DNA from: Vibrio tasmaniensis
GTDB lineage: Bacteria; Pseudomonadota; Gammaproteobacteria; Enterobacterales; Vibrionaceae
Direction: 5' to 3'
Assembly (NCBI RefSeq): GCF_024347635.1
Contig: NZ_AP025510.1
Coordinates: forward strand, 868,001-932,000
DNA: 64,000 nt
A program made the position numbers and the translations under genes. The notes under the pieces are model-generated. The model did not search any database. It was not told the DNA's origin and saw only the letters and a list, made by a program, of their open reading frames with translations. The stretch's first letter is position 1; every line of letters starts with the position of its first letter. Of this stretch, positions 40,291-47,972 are shown piece after piece.

Positions 40291-40775
40291 TTAAGAAGTC
40301 ACTGATTACGCTATTCGCTACATTTGCTATTTCGGCGACTGTTTCTGCTGCGCCTATCGAATTTCATGAATTTGATACCGTTGATCAAGAGCAGCAGTTC
40401 AAAGAGCTAAGCAACACGCTGCGTTGCCCTAAATGTCAGAACAACACCATTGGTGATTCGAACGCAGAGCTTGCGGTTGATTTACGCCAAAAAGTGTATG
40501 AAATGACAAAAGATGGCAAGTCGAAGCAAGACATCATTGATTACATGATTGCTCGCTACGGTAACTTTGTTACTTACAACCCACCACTCACATTAGCAAC
40601 ATCAATCCTTTGGGTTGGTCCGTTTGCAGTAGTCGTGTTTGGTTTCGGTTTGATCATTTTACGAAGCCGAAAGTCAAAGTCGAAAGCAGTAGAGTCAGAT
40701 AAAGACTGGGATGCAGACAAAGAAGCTCGTTTAAAAGCGTTACTCGATGAAGAGAACGACGGAGATAAGAAGTAA
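40287..40775 (+). CDS. ccmH: Cytochrome c maturation protein CcmH
   Basis: CcmH is a periplasm-facing thiol protein of the haem lyase module. The 162 residues have a signal peptide (cleavage near SAA), the family motif LRCPKCQNN (C47 and C50) and a C-terminal membrane helix (about 108-127). This is the short form; the TPR half that is fused in E. coli CcmH is a separate gene here, ccmI. Its stop overlaps the ccmI start (TAATG). Confidence 0.96.
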   Translation: MIKKSLITLFATFAISATVSAAPIEFHEFDTVDQEQQFKELSNTLRCPKCQNNTIGDSNAELAVDLRQKVYEMTKDGKSKQDIIDYMIARYGNFVTYNPPLTLATSILWVGPFAVVVFGFGLIILRSRKSKSKAVESDKDWDADKEARLKALLDEENDGDKK

Positions 40776-41995
40776 TGACTCTATTTTGGATTTCTACCAT
40801 TATCCTTTCGCTAGCAGCAATTTTCTTAATTGTTCTTCCCTTCATTAATAAGAAGGCGAACAATGATGAAATGCTTCGTGACGAGTTGAACAAAGCATTC
40901 TATAAAGATCGTTTAATTGAGCTAGAAGTGGAAGCAGAAGAAGGCCTTGTTGATAACCAACAAGAACTGATCGCTGATTTGAAACAGTCTCTACTTGATG
41001 ATGTACCTGCGCAGCAAGAGATGAAGAAGACCCAAATCTCAACATTGGGCGTCGTAGTACCATCTATTGTCCTAGTCGTGGTTGTTACTTACGGTATGTA
41101 CTTTCAGTTTGGTGCTCTGGATAAAGTCCAACACTGGCAAGAAGTGAGTTCAAACCTTCCTGAGTTGTCTAAAAAGCTAATGTCATCGGAAGGTGGTGCA
41201 TTAACGGATGATGAACTAGAAGATTTGACTCTGGCACTTCGTACTCGTCTGCACTATCAACCAAAAGACTCGACAGGTTGGTTACTATTAGGTCGTATTG
41301 CATTGGCTAACCGCGATGCTGAAACTGCGAAAGATTCGATGCAAAGAGCTTACAAGCTTGAGCCAAAAAATGAAGATGTTCAGCTAGGTTATGCACAAGC
41401 ATTGATGCTTTCACCTGATGATGCGGATCAAAACCAAGCACGTTTAATTTTGAGCCGTTTGATTCAAAACGACTATGTTGATCTTCGTGTGTTCTCGTTG
41501 CTAGCGTTTGATGCGTTTGAGCGTCAAGACTACCCAGGTGCTGTTAAGTACTGGACCATCATGCAACAGATGATTGGTCCACAAGACAGTCGCTATGAAA
41601 TGTTGTCGCGCAGTATCGAAAGTGCACAGAAGAAAATGGGTAATGCTATGGGCGTTGACCAAGGTAAAACTGTTGCTGTAACGCTTGAGTTATCTGGTGA
41701 TGTGAATGCTGCCCCTAGTTCAGTGTTAGTTGTATCAGTGCACAGAGCAGACGGCTCACCAATGCCGATTGCTGCGGCTCGTTATCCGCTAGGAACTTTC
41801 CCTCGTACTGTCGTTCTTGATGATGGCAACAGCATGTTGGAAGGACAGAAACTGTCCAGCCTTGAAACTCTAATGGTTAGAGCTAGGCTTGATACAGATG
41901 GTAACGTTTCAACTCGAGACGGTGATTGGTACGGTGAAAGTGAAGTGGTTGAACTGGGTGCCCCAGTTACCATTGATATCAATAAGCAATATTAA
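40775..41995 (+). CDS. ccmI: Cytochrome c maturation chaperone CcmI
   Basis: CcmI holds apocytochrome c for the haem lyase. The 406 residues have two N-terminal membrane helices (about 3-24 and 93-113) separated by a cytoplasmic charged loop, TPR-like repeats (about 145-250; TGWLLLGRIALANRDAETAKDSMQRAYKLEP) and a C-terminal periplasmic beta domain. It ends the ccm operon and is followed by a strong terminator. Confidence 0.94.
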   Translation: MTLFWISTIILSLAAIFLIVLPFINKKANNDEMLRDELNKAFYKDRLIELEVEAEEGLVDNQQELIADLKQSLLDDVPAQQEMKKTQISTLGVVVPSIVLVVVVTYGMYFQFGALDKVQHWQEVSSNLPELSKKLMSSEGGALTDDELEDLTLALRTRLHYQPKDSTGWLLLGRIALANRDAETAKDSMQRAYKLEPKNEDVQLGYAQALMLSPDDADQNQARLILSRLIQNDYVDLRVFSLLAFDAFERQDYPGAVKYWTIMQQMIGPQDSRYEMLSRSIESAQKKMGNAMGVDQGKTVAVTLELSGDVNAAPSSVLVVSVHRADGSPMPIAAARYPLGTFPRTVVLDDGNSMLEGQKLSSLETLMVRARLDTDGNVSTRDGDWYGESEVVELGAPVTIDINKQY

Positions 41996-42064
41996 TCATT
42001 ACTTTGCATAGGTGTTAGCTATTCCGATTTATTAAAAAACGGTATAGACTTACGCAACCAATTG

Positions 42065-42089
42065 AGGCCAGCGATTGCTGGCCTTTTTT
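42065..42089 (+). terminator. Terminator of the ccm operon
   Basis: The stem AGGCCAGC (42065-42072) pairs with GCTGGCCT over a GATT loop and runs into six T residues. Confidence 0.9.
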
Positions 42090-42113
42090 ATTATTCCTTA
42101 TGGAAAAGGTGAT

Positions 42114-42899
42114 ATGTCTATCAGTGTTTTAAGACTTTCGAGTTTACTCTTCATCGCAAGCTTAACGGTAGGTTGTTCGAGCGTACCAGATGACAGCAAT
42201 GGCGGTGATAACCTCGAAACCTCTGAATATGTAGAAGAGTCCCATCCGAACGACCCTTTTGAAGGTTTCAACCGAGCGATGTGGGATATCAACTACGAGT
42301 ATCTCGACCCTTATTTGGTTCGACCTGTTTCTCTTGCCTATGTTGACTATACCCCTGTACCAATTCGCTCTGGTATTTCCAATTTTTTAGCCAACTTAGA
42401 TGAGCCATCAAGTATGCTCAACAATCTCATTATGGGTAATGGTGGGAAAGCGCTGGATCATTTCAATCGTTTTTGGATTAACTCTACCTTTGGTCTTCTT
42501 GGTCTGATTGATATTGCTAGCGAAGCGGGGATCACCAAATATGACGAAAAGTCGTTTTCTGATGCGATTGGTCATTATGGGGTAGGGAATGGACCGTATT
42601 TTATGCTGCCGGGATATGGCCCTGTGACGACTCGACAAGTAACAGAGCAAGTGGATAGCTTATACGTGCCTTTGTCTCTGTTTACCTTCTGGGCAAAGTT
42701 AGGGAAGTGGGCCTTTGAAGGTATGGAAACACGTGCTCAGTTGGCCTCGCAAGAAGCCTTATTAGATGACTCTCCAGACCCATATGCTTTGACTCGTGAT
42801 ATTTACATCCAACGTCAAGATTTTAAAGCTGAGATCGAGCCAGAAGAGGTTGATCTTGAGGAAGAAGATTTCATTGATGAGTATCTCGAAGATTACTAA
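42114..42899 (+). CDS. mlaA: Phospholipid-removal outer-membrane lipoprotein MlaA (VacJ)
   Basis: MlaA sits in the outer membrane and removes phospholipids from its outer leaflet for return to the inner membrane by the Mla system. From ATG 42114 it has 261 residues: a lipoprotein signal peptide with lipobox LTVGC (Cys 21), the domain start NDPFEGFNRAMWDINYEYLDPYLVRPVS, and an acidic C-terminal tail. The frame is open upstream to 42075 but lacks a signal. AAAGGTGAT precedes the chosen start. Terminators flank it on both sides. Confidence 0.95.
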   Translation: MSISVLRLSSLLFIASLTVGCSSVPDDSNGGDNLETSEYVEESHPNDPFEGFNRAMWDINYEYLDPYLVRPVSLAYVDYTPVPIRSGISNFLANLDEPSSMLNNLIMGNGGKALDHFNRFWINSTFGLLGLIDIASEAGITKYDEKSFSDAIGHYGVGNGPYFMLPGYGPVTTRQVTEQVDSLYVPLSLFTFWAKLGKWAFEGMETRAQLASQEALLDDSPDPYALTRDIYIQRQDFKAEIEPEEVDLEEEDFIDEYLEDY

Positions 42900-42927
42900 A
42901 TACAAAGCTTAGATAAGCAGATAAGAG

Positions 42928-42962
42928 AAAGGCTCGATGTTAATTCAACATCGAGCCTTTTT
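42928..42962. terminator. Bidirectional terminator between mlaA and fadL
   Basis: The 11-bp stem GGCTCGATGTT (42931-42941) pairs with AACATCGAGCC (42947-42957), flanked by AAA and TTTTT. It lies between two converging genes and can serve the + strand well and the - strand less well. Confidence 0.85.
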
Positions 42963-43021
42963 AATGCTGTCTACTTTTCTACCTTTCGGTAAGAAGGTAA
43001 GTAGATAATTAGGTAACCAGT

Positions 43022-44296
43022 CTAGAAGCGGTAGTTAGCTTGGATACCGACTAACCAGATGCTGCCTGTCACTTCGCCTTCGAAGCTACCACCAAAGTAA
43101 TCTGCTTTTGGATCTTTTTCATGCATTTTCGCGTCTTTCGCTAGAATGTAAGTGAAGCCAGCATCCAGAGTTAGCTGCTCAGACCATTGGTAGCCCGCAC
43201 CAATACTTAACCAAGTGCGGTCTGTTTCTGGGATCGTCGCAGTACGGTGTTCTTCGCTTACCGCTGAAGTATCGTAGGCAATACCAGAACGCAGTGCTAG
43301 TTTAGGGGTCATTTGGTAAGTAGTACCGATTGCAAAACGGTAGTTGTCTTCCCAGTTCTCTTGCTTGATCTCTACGCTTTTCTCGCCAGGGAAATCAGCA
43401 ACAAGTTCTTTAAAGCTGCTCCAGTTCGTCCAGTTAATACTTGCGTGAACCGCTACAGTGTCTGTCAGCTGGTGGAAGCTAGCAAGTTCAGCTGTTGCCG
43501 GAAGAGCGAGGTCCATTGAACCACTTTTGTGTGCTTCTGGTTTTGTTGGGTTGAAACCAAAGCCTTTTGCATAGCCTTCTAAAGTCAGGTCAACTTCTGA
43601 TTTGTAGGTAAAGCCAAGGCGGTTGTCTTCATTAATGTCCCAAGCGGTACCAACTTGCCAACCCCATGCCGTGTCATCACCTTCCATGTATTTCAAAGAG
43701 GTACCAGACTTCACTGGAATAAGAGAGTTTTTAGTTGATACTGCACCAAAGCTACCTTCAGCTATGATGTAACGTACGCCACCACCAATAGAAACACTCT
43801 CTAGCACTTGATATGCAGCGTTCAAGTTCAGCTCCATAGTCGTCACACTTGCTTCGTTACCATGGTTTGCACCGCCGAAGTCTTTACCTAGGTCCGTAGC
43901 CATGCCGTAGTTAGTACCAGCAGCAAAGCCCAACGCAAATTTTTCGTTGTACTTATGAGAAACATAAAAGTTTGGAATAAAAGCACTGTGCGCGAAGTCA
44001 CTAGAGTTAGATGTTGTTTTTCCGCGAGGAGTTGTAGAAGTCCCTTCAATATCAATATTTGGGTCAACGTAGATTCCACCCACAGAAACCTGTGTGCCTT
44101 CTAGGTAAGTCAGCATAGCAGGGTTACGCCATTGCGCGTCTGCACCGTCGGCCATTGCTGCTTCACCAGCGTAAGCACGGCCTAAGCCTGTTGCTGAGTA
44201 TTCTGCTAGTTGAAAACCTGCCGCGTTAGTTACGGTAGAAGTCGAAAGTAATCCAACTGCCACTGCAGCAGATAGAAGAGTTTTATTCATTTTCAT
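43022..44296 (-). CDS. fadL: FadL-family long-chain fatty-acid outer-membrane channel (copy 1)
   Basis: FadL proteins are outer-membrane barrels that take up long-chain fatty acids. The product, about 424 residues from the ATG at 44296, has a signal peptide ending near TNAAG, the N-terminal plug (AAGFQLAEYSATGLGRAYAGEAAMADGADAQWRNPAML) with the NPA motif, and a barrel ending in Phe (ANYRF). A GTG at 44308 would add four residues and an ATG at 44290 would remove two. No strong ribosome site decides. A close paralogue lies directly upstream on the same strand. Confidence 0.92.
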   Translation of the reverse strand: MKMNKTLLSAAVAVGLLSTSTVTNAAGFQLAEYSATGLGRAYAGEAAMADGADAQWRNPAMLTYLEGTQVSVGGIYVDPNIDIEGTSTTPRGKTTSNSSDFAHSAFIPNFYVSHKYNEKFALGFAAGTNYGMATDLGKDFGGANHGNEASVTTMELNLNAAYQVLESVSIGGGVRYIIAEGSFGAVSTKNSLIPVKSGTSLKYMEGDDTAWGWQVGTAWDINEDNRLGFTYKSEVDLTLEGYAKGFGFNPTKPEAHKSGSMDLALPATAELASFHQLTDTVAVHASINWTNWSSFKELVADFPGEKSVEIKQENWEDNYRFAIGTTYQMTPKLALRSGIAYDTSAVSEEHRTATIPETDRTWLSIGAGYQWSEQLTLDAGFTYILAKDAKMHEKDPKADYFGGSFEGEVTGSIWLVGIQANYRF

Positions 44297-44542
44297 TATT
44301 ATGTTCACTGAATCATAAGTATTTAGTGGCGTGATTCTACTTTTAGAGTTATTACTTTAAAAATGAAATTCGAATAAAACAGTGTTTTAGGGATTAAATG
44401 AGTAAATGTGTTTAGTTATTAGAGAAATCATCTAAATGTTTCGGCTGTGTTGCGAAGTTTGAGCGTACACTTGTAGCTGTATATTTGCTCTGCAGGCTAC
44501 AGTTGTAAGCTTAAATTTAGGTTGGTCAGTGGTTTAGAAAAA

Positions 44543-44570
44543 CAAAAAGGGTCGCACAATGCGACCCTTT
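44543..44570 (-). terminator. Terminator after the second fadL paralogue
   Basis: The 11-bp stem AAAGGGTCGCA (44546-44556) pairs with TGCGACCCTTT (44560-44570) over a 3-base loop. On the minus strand it runs into five T residues, ending the upstream FadL gene before fadL copy 1. Confidence 0.9.
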
Positions 44571-44591
44571 GGGGTTATAGCTAATTTTATA

Positions 44592-45845
44592 TTAGAAGCT
44601 GCGGCTGTACTGAAGACCTAATAGGATTGCATCAGCATGTGTCGTCGCTGTTAGTGGTGTGCCTGAAGAGGTTTCTGAAACCTTCACATCGTCACCTAAC
44701 AAGTATGTAAAGCCGAAGTCTACGTTTGAAGCGGTGTCAATGTGGTAAGTGAAACCAGCAGAGAACCACTGACGGTCAGAATCTGGAACAGAAATAGATG
44801 TCAGTTCGTCTTGTGCACTGGTGTCATACATGTAACCGGTACGTAGTGTCCACGTATCGTTTAGGTAGTATGTACCACCAATTGCGTAGTGCCAGCCATC
44901 TTGCCATTTGTATTCTTTATTGTAAGCGCCTTTGATCGCACCTTGAGATAGGTTTTGGAATTCGATCTGGTCGAAGTCACCCCAGCCGATCCACTGTACA
45001 GAGTAGTGAACTGCGAACTTAGTATCTTCAATTTTGTGGAAACCAGAGAATTCAGCGATGTCTGGTAGTGGTAGCGTGATTTCTTGGCCCTTGTCATCTT
45101 TAGCGGTGATTTCAGGGCTGTAACGGTAAGATAGACCAAAACGGTTGTTTTCATCTAACTCATAAACGGTACCAACGTTAAAGCCAACAGCCCAACCATC
45201 AGCTTTGTCGACGTTTAATAAAGGAGTGCCTGCCGGTGGAATTCCCTTAGATGCATCTCCAGGGCCAAAACCCGCACCAGCGGTACGTTTCATCGTGCCT
45301 TGACCATAAATAAGGTCTAAACCTGCACCGAAGCTCCATTGGTCGTCTAGTCGGTAAGAACCTGCAAGACCAAAGTTGACGCTCTTAACATCCGTTAAGC
45401 CACCGTATTCAGCCGCCGGGTAGTTGTCGTCAAACTCTGTTTTAGTACCGAAGTTTGAGTAGGCATTGATACCCCAAGCAAATTTTTCATTTACCGGAAC
45501 GATTAAGTGGATGTTAGGCGCGATTGATGTGTCACCTACATCATCAGTATTATTTACCGGAACCTTGCCACCAACGTAGTTAACGTCGTTGACTTCAATC
45601 ATTGAAGTAATACTTTCAAAACCAAGAGATAGCTCAGTTTTATCAAATAGTGCCATTGCTGCAGGGTTACGTGCCATTACTGACGCGTTATCTGCGATTA
45701 CAGCATCACCAGCAAAAGCACGGCCAATACCGGTTGCTGATTGTGCGTTAAGTTGGAAACCTGCTGCCATCGCTTGCGAAGACGCCAGTGTAATTGTTAC
45801 TGCTAAAAGAGACTTTTTAAACAGACGCGTGTTGTTGGTAGTCAT
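44592..45845 (-). CDS. FadL-family long-chain fatty-acid outer-membrane channel (copy 2)
   Basis: A second FadL-type barrel of 417 residues with a signal peptide ending at AMAAG, the plug sequence AAGFQLNAQSATGIGRAFAGDAVIADNASVMARNPAAM and a C-terminal Phe (QYSRSF). It is clearly related to copy 1 but well diverged. It has its own terminator, so the two genes are probably separate transcription units. AAAGGAA lies about 8 bases before the ATG. Its leader holds a perfect 16-bp palindrome at 45888-45903. Confidence 0.92.
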   Translation of the reverse strand: MTTNNTRLFKKSLLAVTITLASSQAMAAGFQLNAQSATGIGRAFAGDAVIADNASVMARNPAAMALFDKTELSLGFESITSMIEVNDVNYVGGKVPVNNTDDVGDTSIAPNIHLIVPVNEKFAWGINAYSNFGTKTEFDDNYPAAEYGGLTDVKSVNFGLAGSYRLDDQWSFGAGLDLIYGQGTMKRTAGAGFGPGDASKGIPPAGTPLLNVDKADGWAVGFNVGTVYELDENNRFGLSYRYSPEITAKDDKGQEITLPLPDIAEFSGFHKIEDTKFAVHYSVQWIGWGDFDQIEFQNLSQGAIKGAYNKEYKWQDGWHYAIGGTYYLNDTWTLRTGYMYDTSAQDELTSISVPDSDRQWFSAGFTYHIDTASNVDFGFTYLLGDDVKVSETSSGTPLTATTHADAILLGLQYSRSF

Positions 45846-45887
45846 TCATTTATTCCTTTATATATCCGCCTCTACAGGGCGATTAAT

Positions 45888-45903
45888 TTGAGCAATTGCT
45901 CAA
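45888..45903. promoter_or_regulatory. Perfect 16-bp palindrome upstream of fadL copy 2
   Basis: TTGAGCAATTGCTCAA is a perfect palindrome about 43 bases before the ATG of the second FadL gene, in the probable leader. It may be an operator for a dimeric regulator, which I cannot name. Confidence 0.5.
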
Positions 45904-46077
45904 TGGTGGCTGATCCTATTCGCAAGTATACGATATACAAATCCGACCATTGGGGATTTTGAGTGGAAAATTATGGAAATGACGCCTATCTGGCACGAAA
46001 ATGGAGAGAAATGCTGCTTTTTAGAGTTTTAACTCTAGATGTATTGCTTTGGTGAATGTTTGCGCTGTTTATCTATA

Positions 46078-46118
46078 AATAAAGCCCAGCAATATCAGCG
46101 ATATACTTGCTGGGCCTT
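46078..46118 (-). terminator. Terminator of the sigma/anti-sigma operon
   Basis: GCCCAGCAA (46084-46092) pairs with TTGCTGGGC (46107-46115); inside, TATC and GATA pair again. On the minus strand it is followed by a T-rich run. It lies 26 bases after the DUF3379 stop. Confidence 0.85.
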
Positions 46119-46143
46119 TGGTTACGGTTTTTTTGAGAGCGAA

Positions 46144-46872
46144 TTAGCTCATTGGTTTGATCATTTTTGTTAGCTTTTCGGCGATTTTAGAGACATCCTC
46201 GCCATCTTCCCCTACGAGGATCAAACTGCTGTCATCAATCGGAGTTACCGAACCAGACATGCCTTTTTCGTCAAAGTCGATAGATTTGTCTGTTGGAATC
46301 CCAGTTAGAAACAGCGTGACTTTGCCTTTTTCACCTTGGAAAACCATGTGCATTGCGTTGGATTTGCCAAAGCCACAATGGTTCAAGTAATAGACATGGT
46401 ACGGGAAGGCTTCATCAAACTGAAAAGCAAACGGGTTCATTTTTGCGTTGATTTGTTGAGATGATACATCTTCATCAAGTGCACTAACGAAGCTCTTTTC
46501 ATCAACAACATGTTTCATTGCAGTATCCGCCAAGCTTGCTTGAGCTGGAGATACCAACGCGTTGCCCCAGTTAACTTGACCAACCAATAAACCTGCAACA
46601 AATGCCACAGAAGCAGCCATTGCCATCGCTCGTCGAGCAAACGTAGGCCTTACTACTTTGCTCTCTTCGCTTGAGGTCTGATTGAACAGGATACGATCTG
46701 CCAGATCGTCTGGCACATCCACATTCAATGCTGAATGGATCTGTTTATCAAGCGATAGTACATCGTCTAAGAAATTACTATTGGCTTCACTATTCGCTGC
46801 TGCATCAATAATGTCTTGTGTACGTTGCTTAGGTTCCGACAATACACGACGACGAAATTCCAAATCATCCAT
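46144..46872 (-). CDS. DUF3379 membrane protein, probable anti-sigma factor
   Basis: A 242-residue protein with a cytoplasmic N-terminal domain (about 1-80; MDDLEFRRRVLSEPKQRTQDIIDAA), one membrane helix (about 83-101; AMAMAASVAFVAGLLVGQV) and a periplasmic domain that includes an HCGFGKSNAM stretch. This layout, and an 8-base overlap with the ECF sigma gene upstream, suggests it holds that sigma factor at the membrane until a periplasmic signal arrives. The DUF3379 name is from memory of the family; the anti-sigma role is inferred from topology and context. Confidence 0.8.
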   Translation of the reverse strand: MDDLEFRRRVLSEPKQRTQDIIDAAANSEANSNFLDDVLSLDKQIHSALNVDVPDDLADRILFNQTSSEESKVVRPTFARRAMAMAASVAFVAGLLVGQVNWGNALVSPAQASLADTAMKHVVDEKSFVSALDEDVSSQQINAKMNPFAFQFDEAFPYHVYYLNHCGFGKSNAMHMVFQGEKGKVTLFLTGIPTDKSIDFDEKGMSGSVTPIDDSSLILVGEDGEDVSKIAEKLTKMIKPMS

Positions 46873-47428
46873 TATGTTGCCCCCTCTCTGCCTCTTCTGT
46901 ATCCAGCATCTCTTTCAACTGATTTCGAGCTCTGAATAAACGTGTCATCACCGTATTTTTGTTAAGATCGAGAATATCGGCGATCTCATCACCACTAAAA
47001 CCACCAATCACTTGTAAGAAGAGGGGGTCACGGTATTCGATTTCAAGTTTCATGATCTGCGCTTGCAACCATTGGTGTTGATGATGTGGGTCATCACTGA
47101 TGCTAGCATCGTTACCATGATCGTCGATATCAACCAGATCAAATTGTTTGCGTTCAAAACGTCGAGCATTCTCGCGGCGCAAGATAGTAATCAGCCATGA
47201 CTTTGCGGCTTTTTCATCTTGTAGGCTATCGAGTGACTTCCATGCACGAAGGCAAGTTTCTTGAACTAAATCTTCGGCAATGCTTTTGTCTTTGCATAGC
47301 CAATAGGCATAGCGAAAGAGGTCACGATGATAGGCGCGCACGAGTGCTTCGTATTTTCTTTGTTTGTCCATATCAGAGTTGACCGGACGCTTGGCTGTTT
47401 TCTTTCCAAACATTTTTATTATTGACAC
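46865..47428 (-). CDS. ECF-family RNA polymerase sigma factor
   Basis: A sigma-70 ECF protein of about 187 residues with region 2 (ALVRAYHRDLFRYAYWLCKDKSIAEDLVQETCLRAWKSL) and region 4 (FSGDEIADILDLNKNTVMTRLFRARNQLKEML). GGAGG lies 5 bases before a GTG at 47428, which I chose. An ATG at 47440 overlaps that ribosome site, and an ATG at 47413 is also possible. It is not RpoE itself: the usual rse genes are absent and its partner is a DUF3379 protein. Its targets are unknown; the neighbours are lipid genes. Confidence 0.9.
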   Translation of the reverse strand: MSIIKMFGKKTAKRPVNSDMDKQRKYEALVRAYHRDLFRYAYWLCKDKSIAEDLVQETCLRAWKSLDSLQDEKAAKSWLITILRRENARRFERKQFDLVDIDDHGNDASISDDPHHQHQWLQAQIMKLEIEYRDPLFLQVIGGFSGDEIADILDLNKNTVMTRLFRARNQLKEMLDTEEAERGQHNG

Positions 47429-47585
47429 ACGAGCCTCCATAATTGCTCTGCGTATAGCTGTCTTCTATACGTTGTGCTTCGTTATATATGCTGTTTCGTT
47501 TTTAGGGCTAACGTCGGCAGGAAGTCGTAAAATCACATTAAAATTGATCTACTTCAAAATTTAAGCCCTCGAAAACGCTATAGTA

Positions 47586-47754
47586 CACCTTGTCGTCTAG
47601 TTAGTCATTCGTGGCTAGCATGTTGAGCAAGACGACACTTCCTTTTGAAGGCTGACTTTACTTTCTCCTAATCAGGAAACTGATTATTTCAATTGGCGTT
47701 AAGTTAATTGCTTTATATACATTCCGACCACACAGTTTTGTGTGGTTTTTTTTT
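47586..47754 (+). ncRNA. Candidate small RNA upstream of fadI
   Basis: The 532 bases between the sigma gene (minus strand) and fadI contain no credible gene, but on the plus strand there are consecutive perfect hairpins: TGTCGTCT (47591-47598) with AGACGACA (47630-47637); CCTT-TTG-AAGG (47641-47651); AATCAG-GAAA-CTGATT (47670-47685); and a strong terminator, ACCACACA-GTTT-TGTGTGGT, followed by nine T (47727-47754). TATAGT at 47579-47584 could be a -10 box. The unpaired TTTCTCCT at 47662-47669 can pair with ribosome sites. The 5' end is a guess. Confidence 0.6.
47727..47754 (+). terminator. Strong intrinsic terminator with no gene upstream on its strand
   Basis: The 8-bp stem ACCACACA/TGTGTGGT with a GTTT loop is followed by nine T residues. 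The only gene upstream runs the other way, so this must end a non-coding transcript. Confidence 0.92.
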
Positions 47755-47908
47755 GCCTCAAGAAAACCATTCCTTACATAGCGATAACAGCTTTGCTTGC
47801 AATAGTTTAGTATCTTACGACAACCTTTCCCTCAAAAAGGTTCGCCTGAATGTTCAGTTAGATTTTCAAGCAGTGGGATACTCGTATCACGTTTATTTAA
47901 ACGCCTGT

Positions 47909-47936
47909 TTGATTTAATTAACAACTTGTTTACAAT
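47909..47936 (+). promoter_or_regulatory. Probable sigma-70 promoter of fadIJ
   Basis: TTGATT (47909-47914), a 16-base spacer and TACAAT (47931-47936) make a good -35/-10 pair. Initiation would fall at about 47943, within the FadR-like site. Confidence 0.65.
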
Positions 47937-47938
47937 GC

Positions 47939-47955
47939 TTCAGGTCAGACCTCTT
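47939..47955 (+). promoter_or_regulatory. FadR-like operator at fadI
   Basis: The core GGTCAGACC (47943-47951) matches the FadR consensus GGTCnGACC exactly and is symmetric one base further on each side (AGGTCAGACCT). It overlaps the predicted start of transcription, so acyl-CoA-relieved repression by FadR is expected. Confidence 0.7.
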
Positions 47956-47972
47956 AACCTTAAGGAGAAACC

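Noticed and set aside
44521..44540. GGTTGGTCAGTGG as a FadR site for fadL copy 1
   Set aside because: Only half of the palindrome is present and it lies more than 220 bases from the gene, next to the upstream terminator.
47708..47917. 69-codon plus-strand frame upstream of fadI
   Set aside because: It runs through the strong terminator at 47727-47754 and has no ribosome site.
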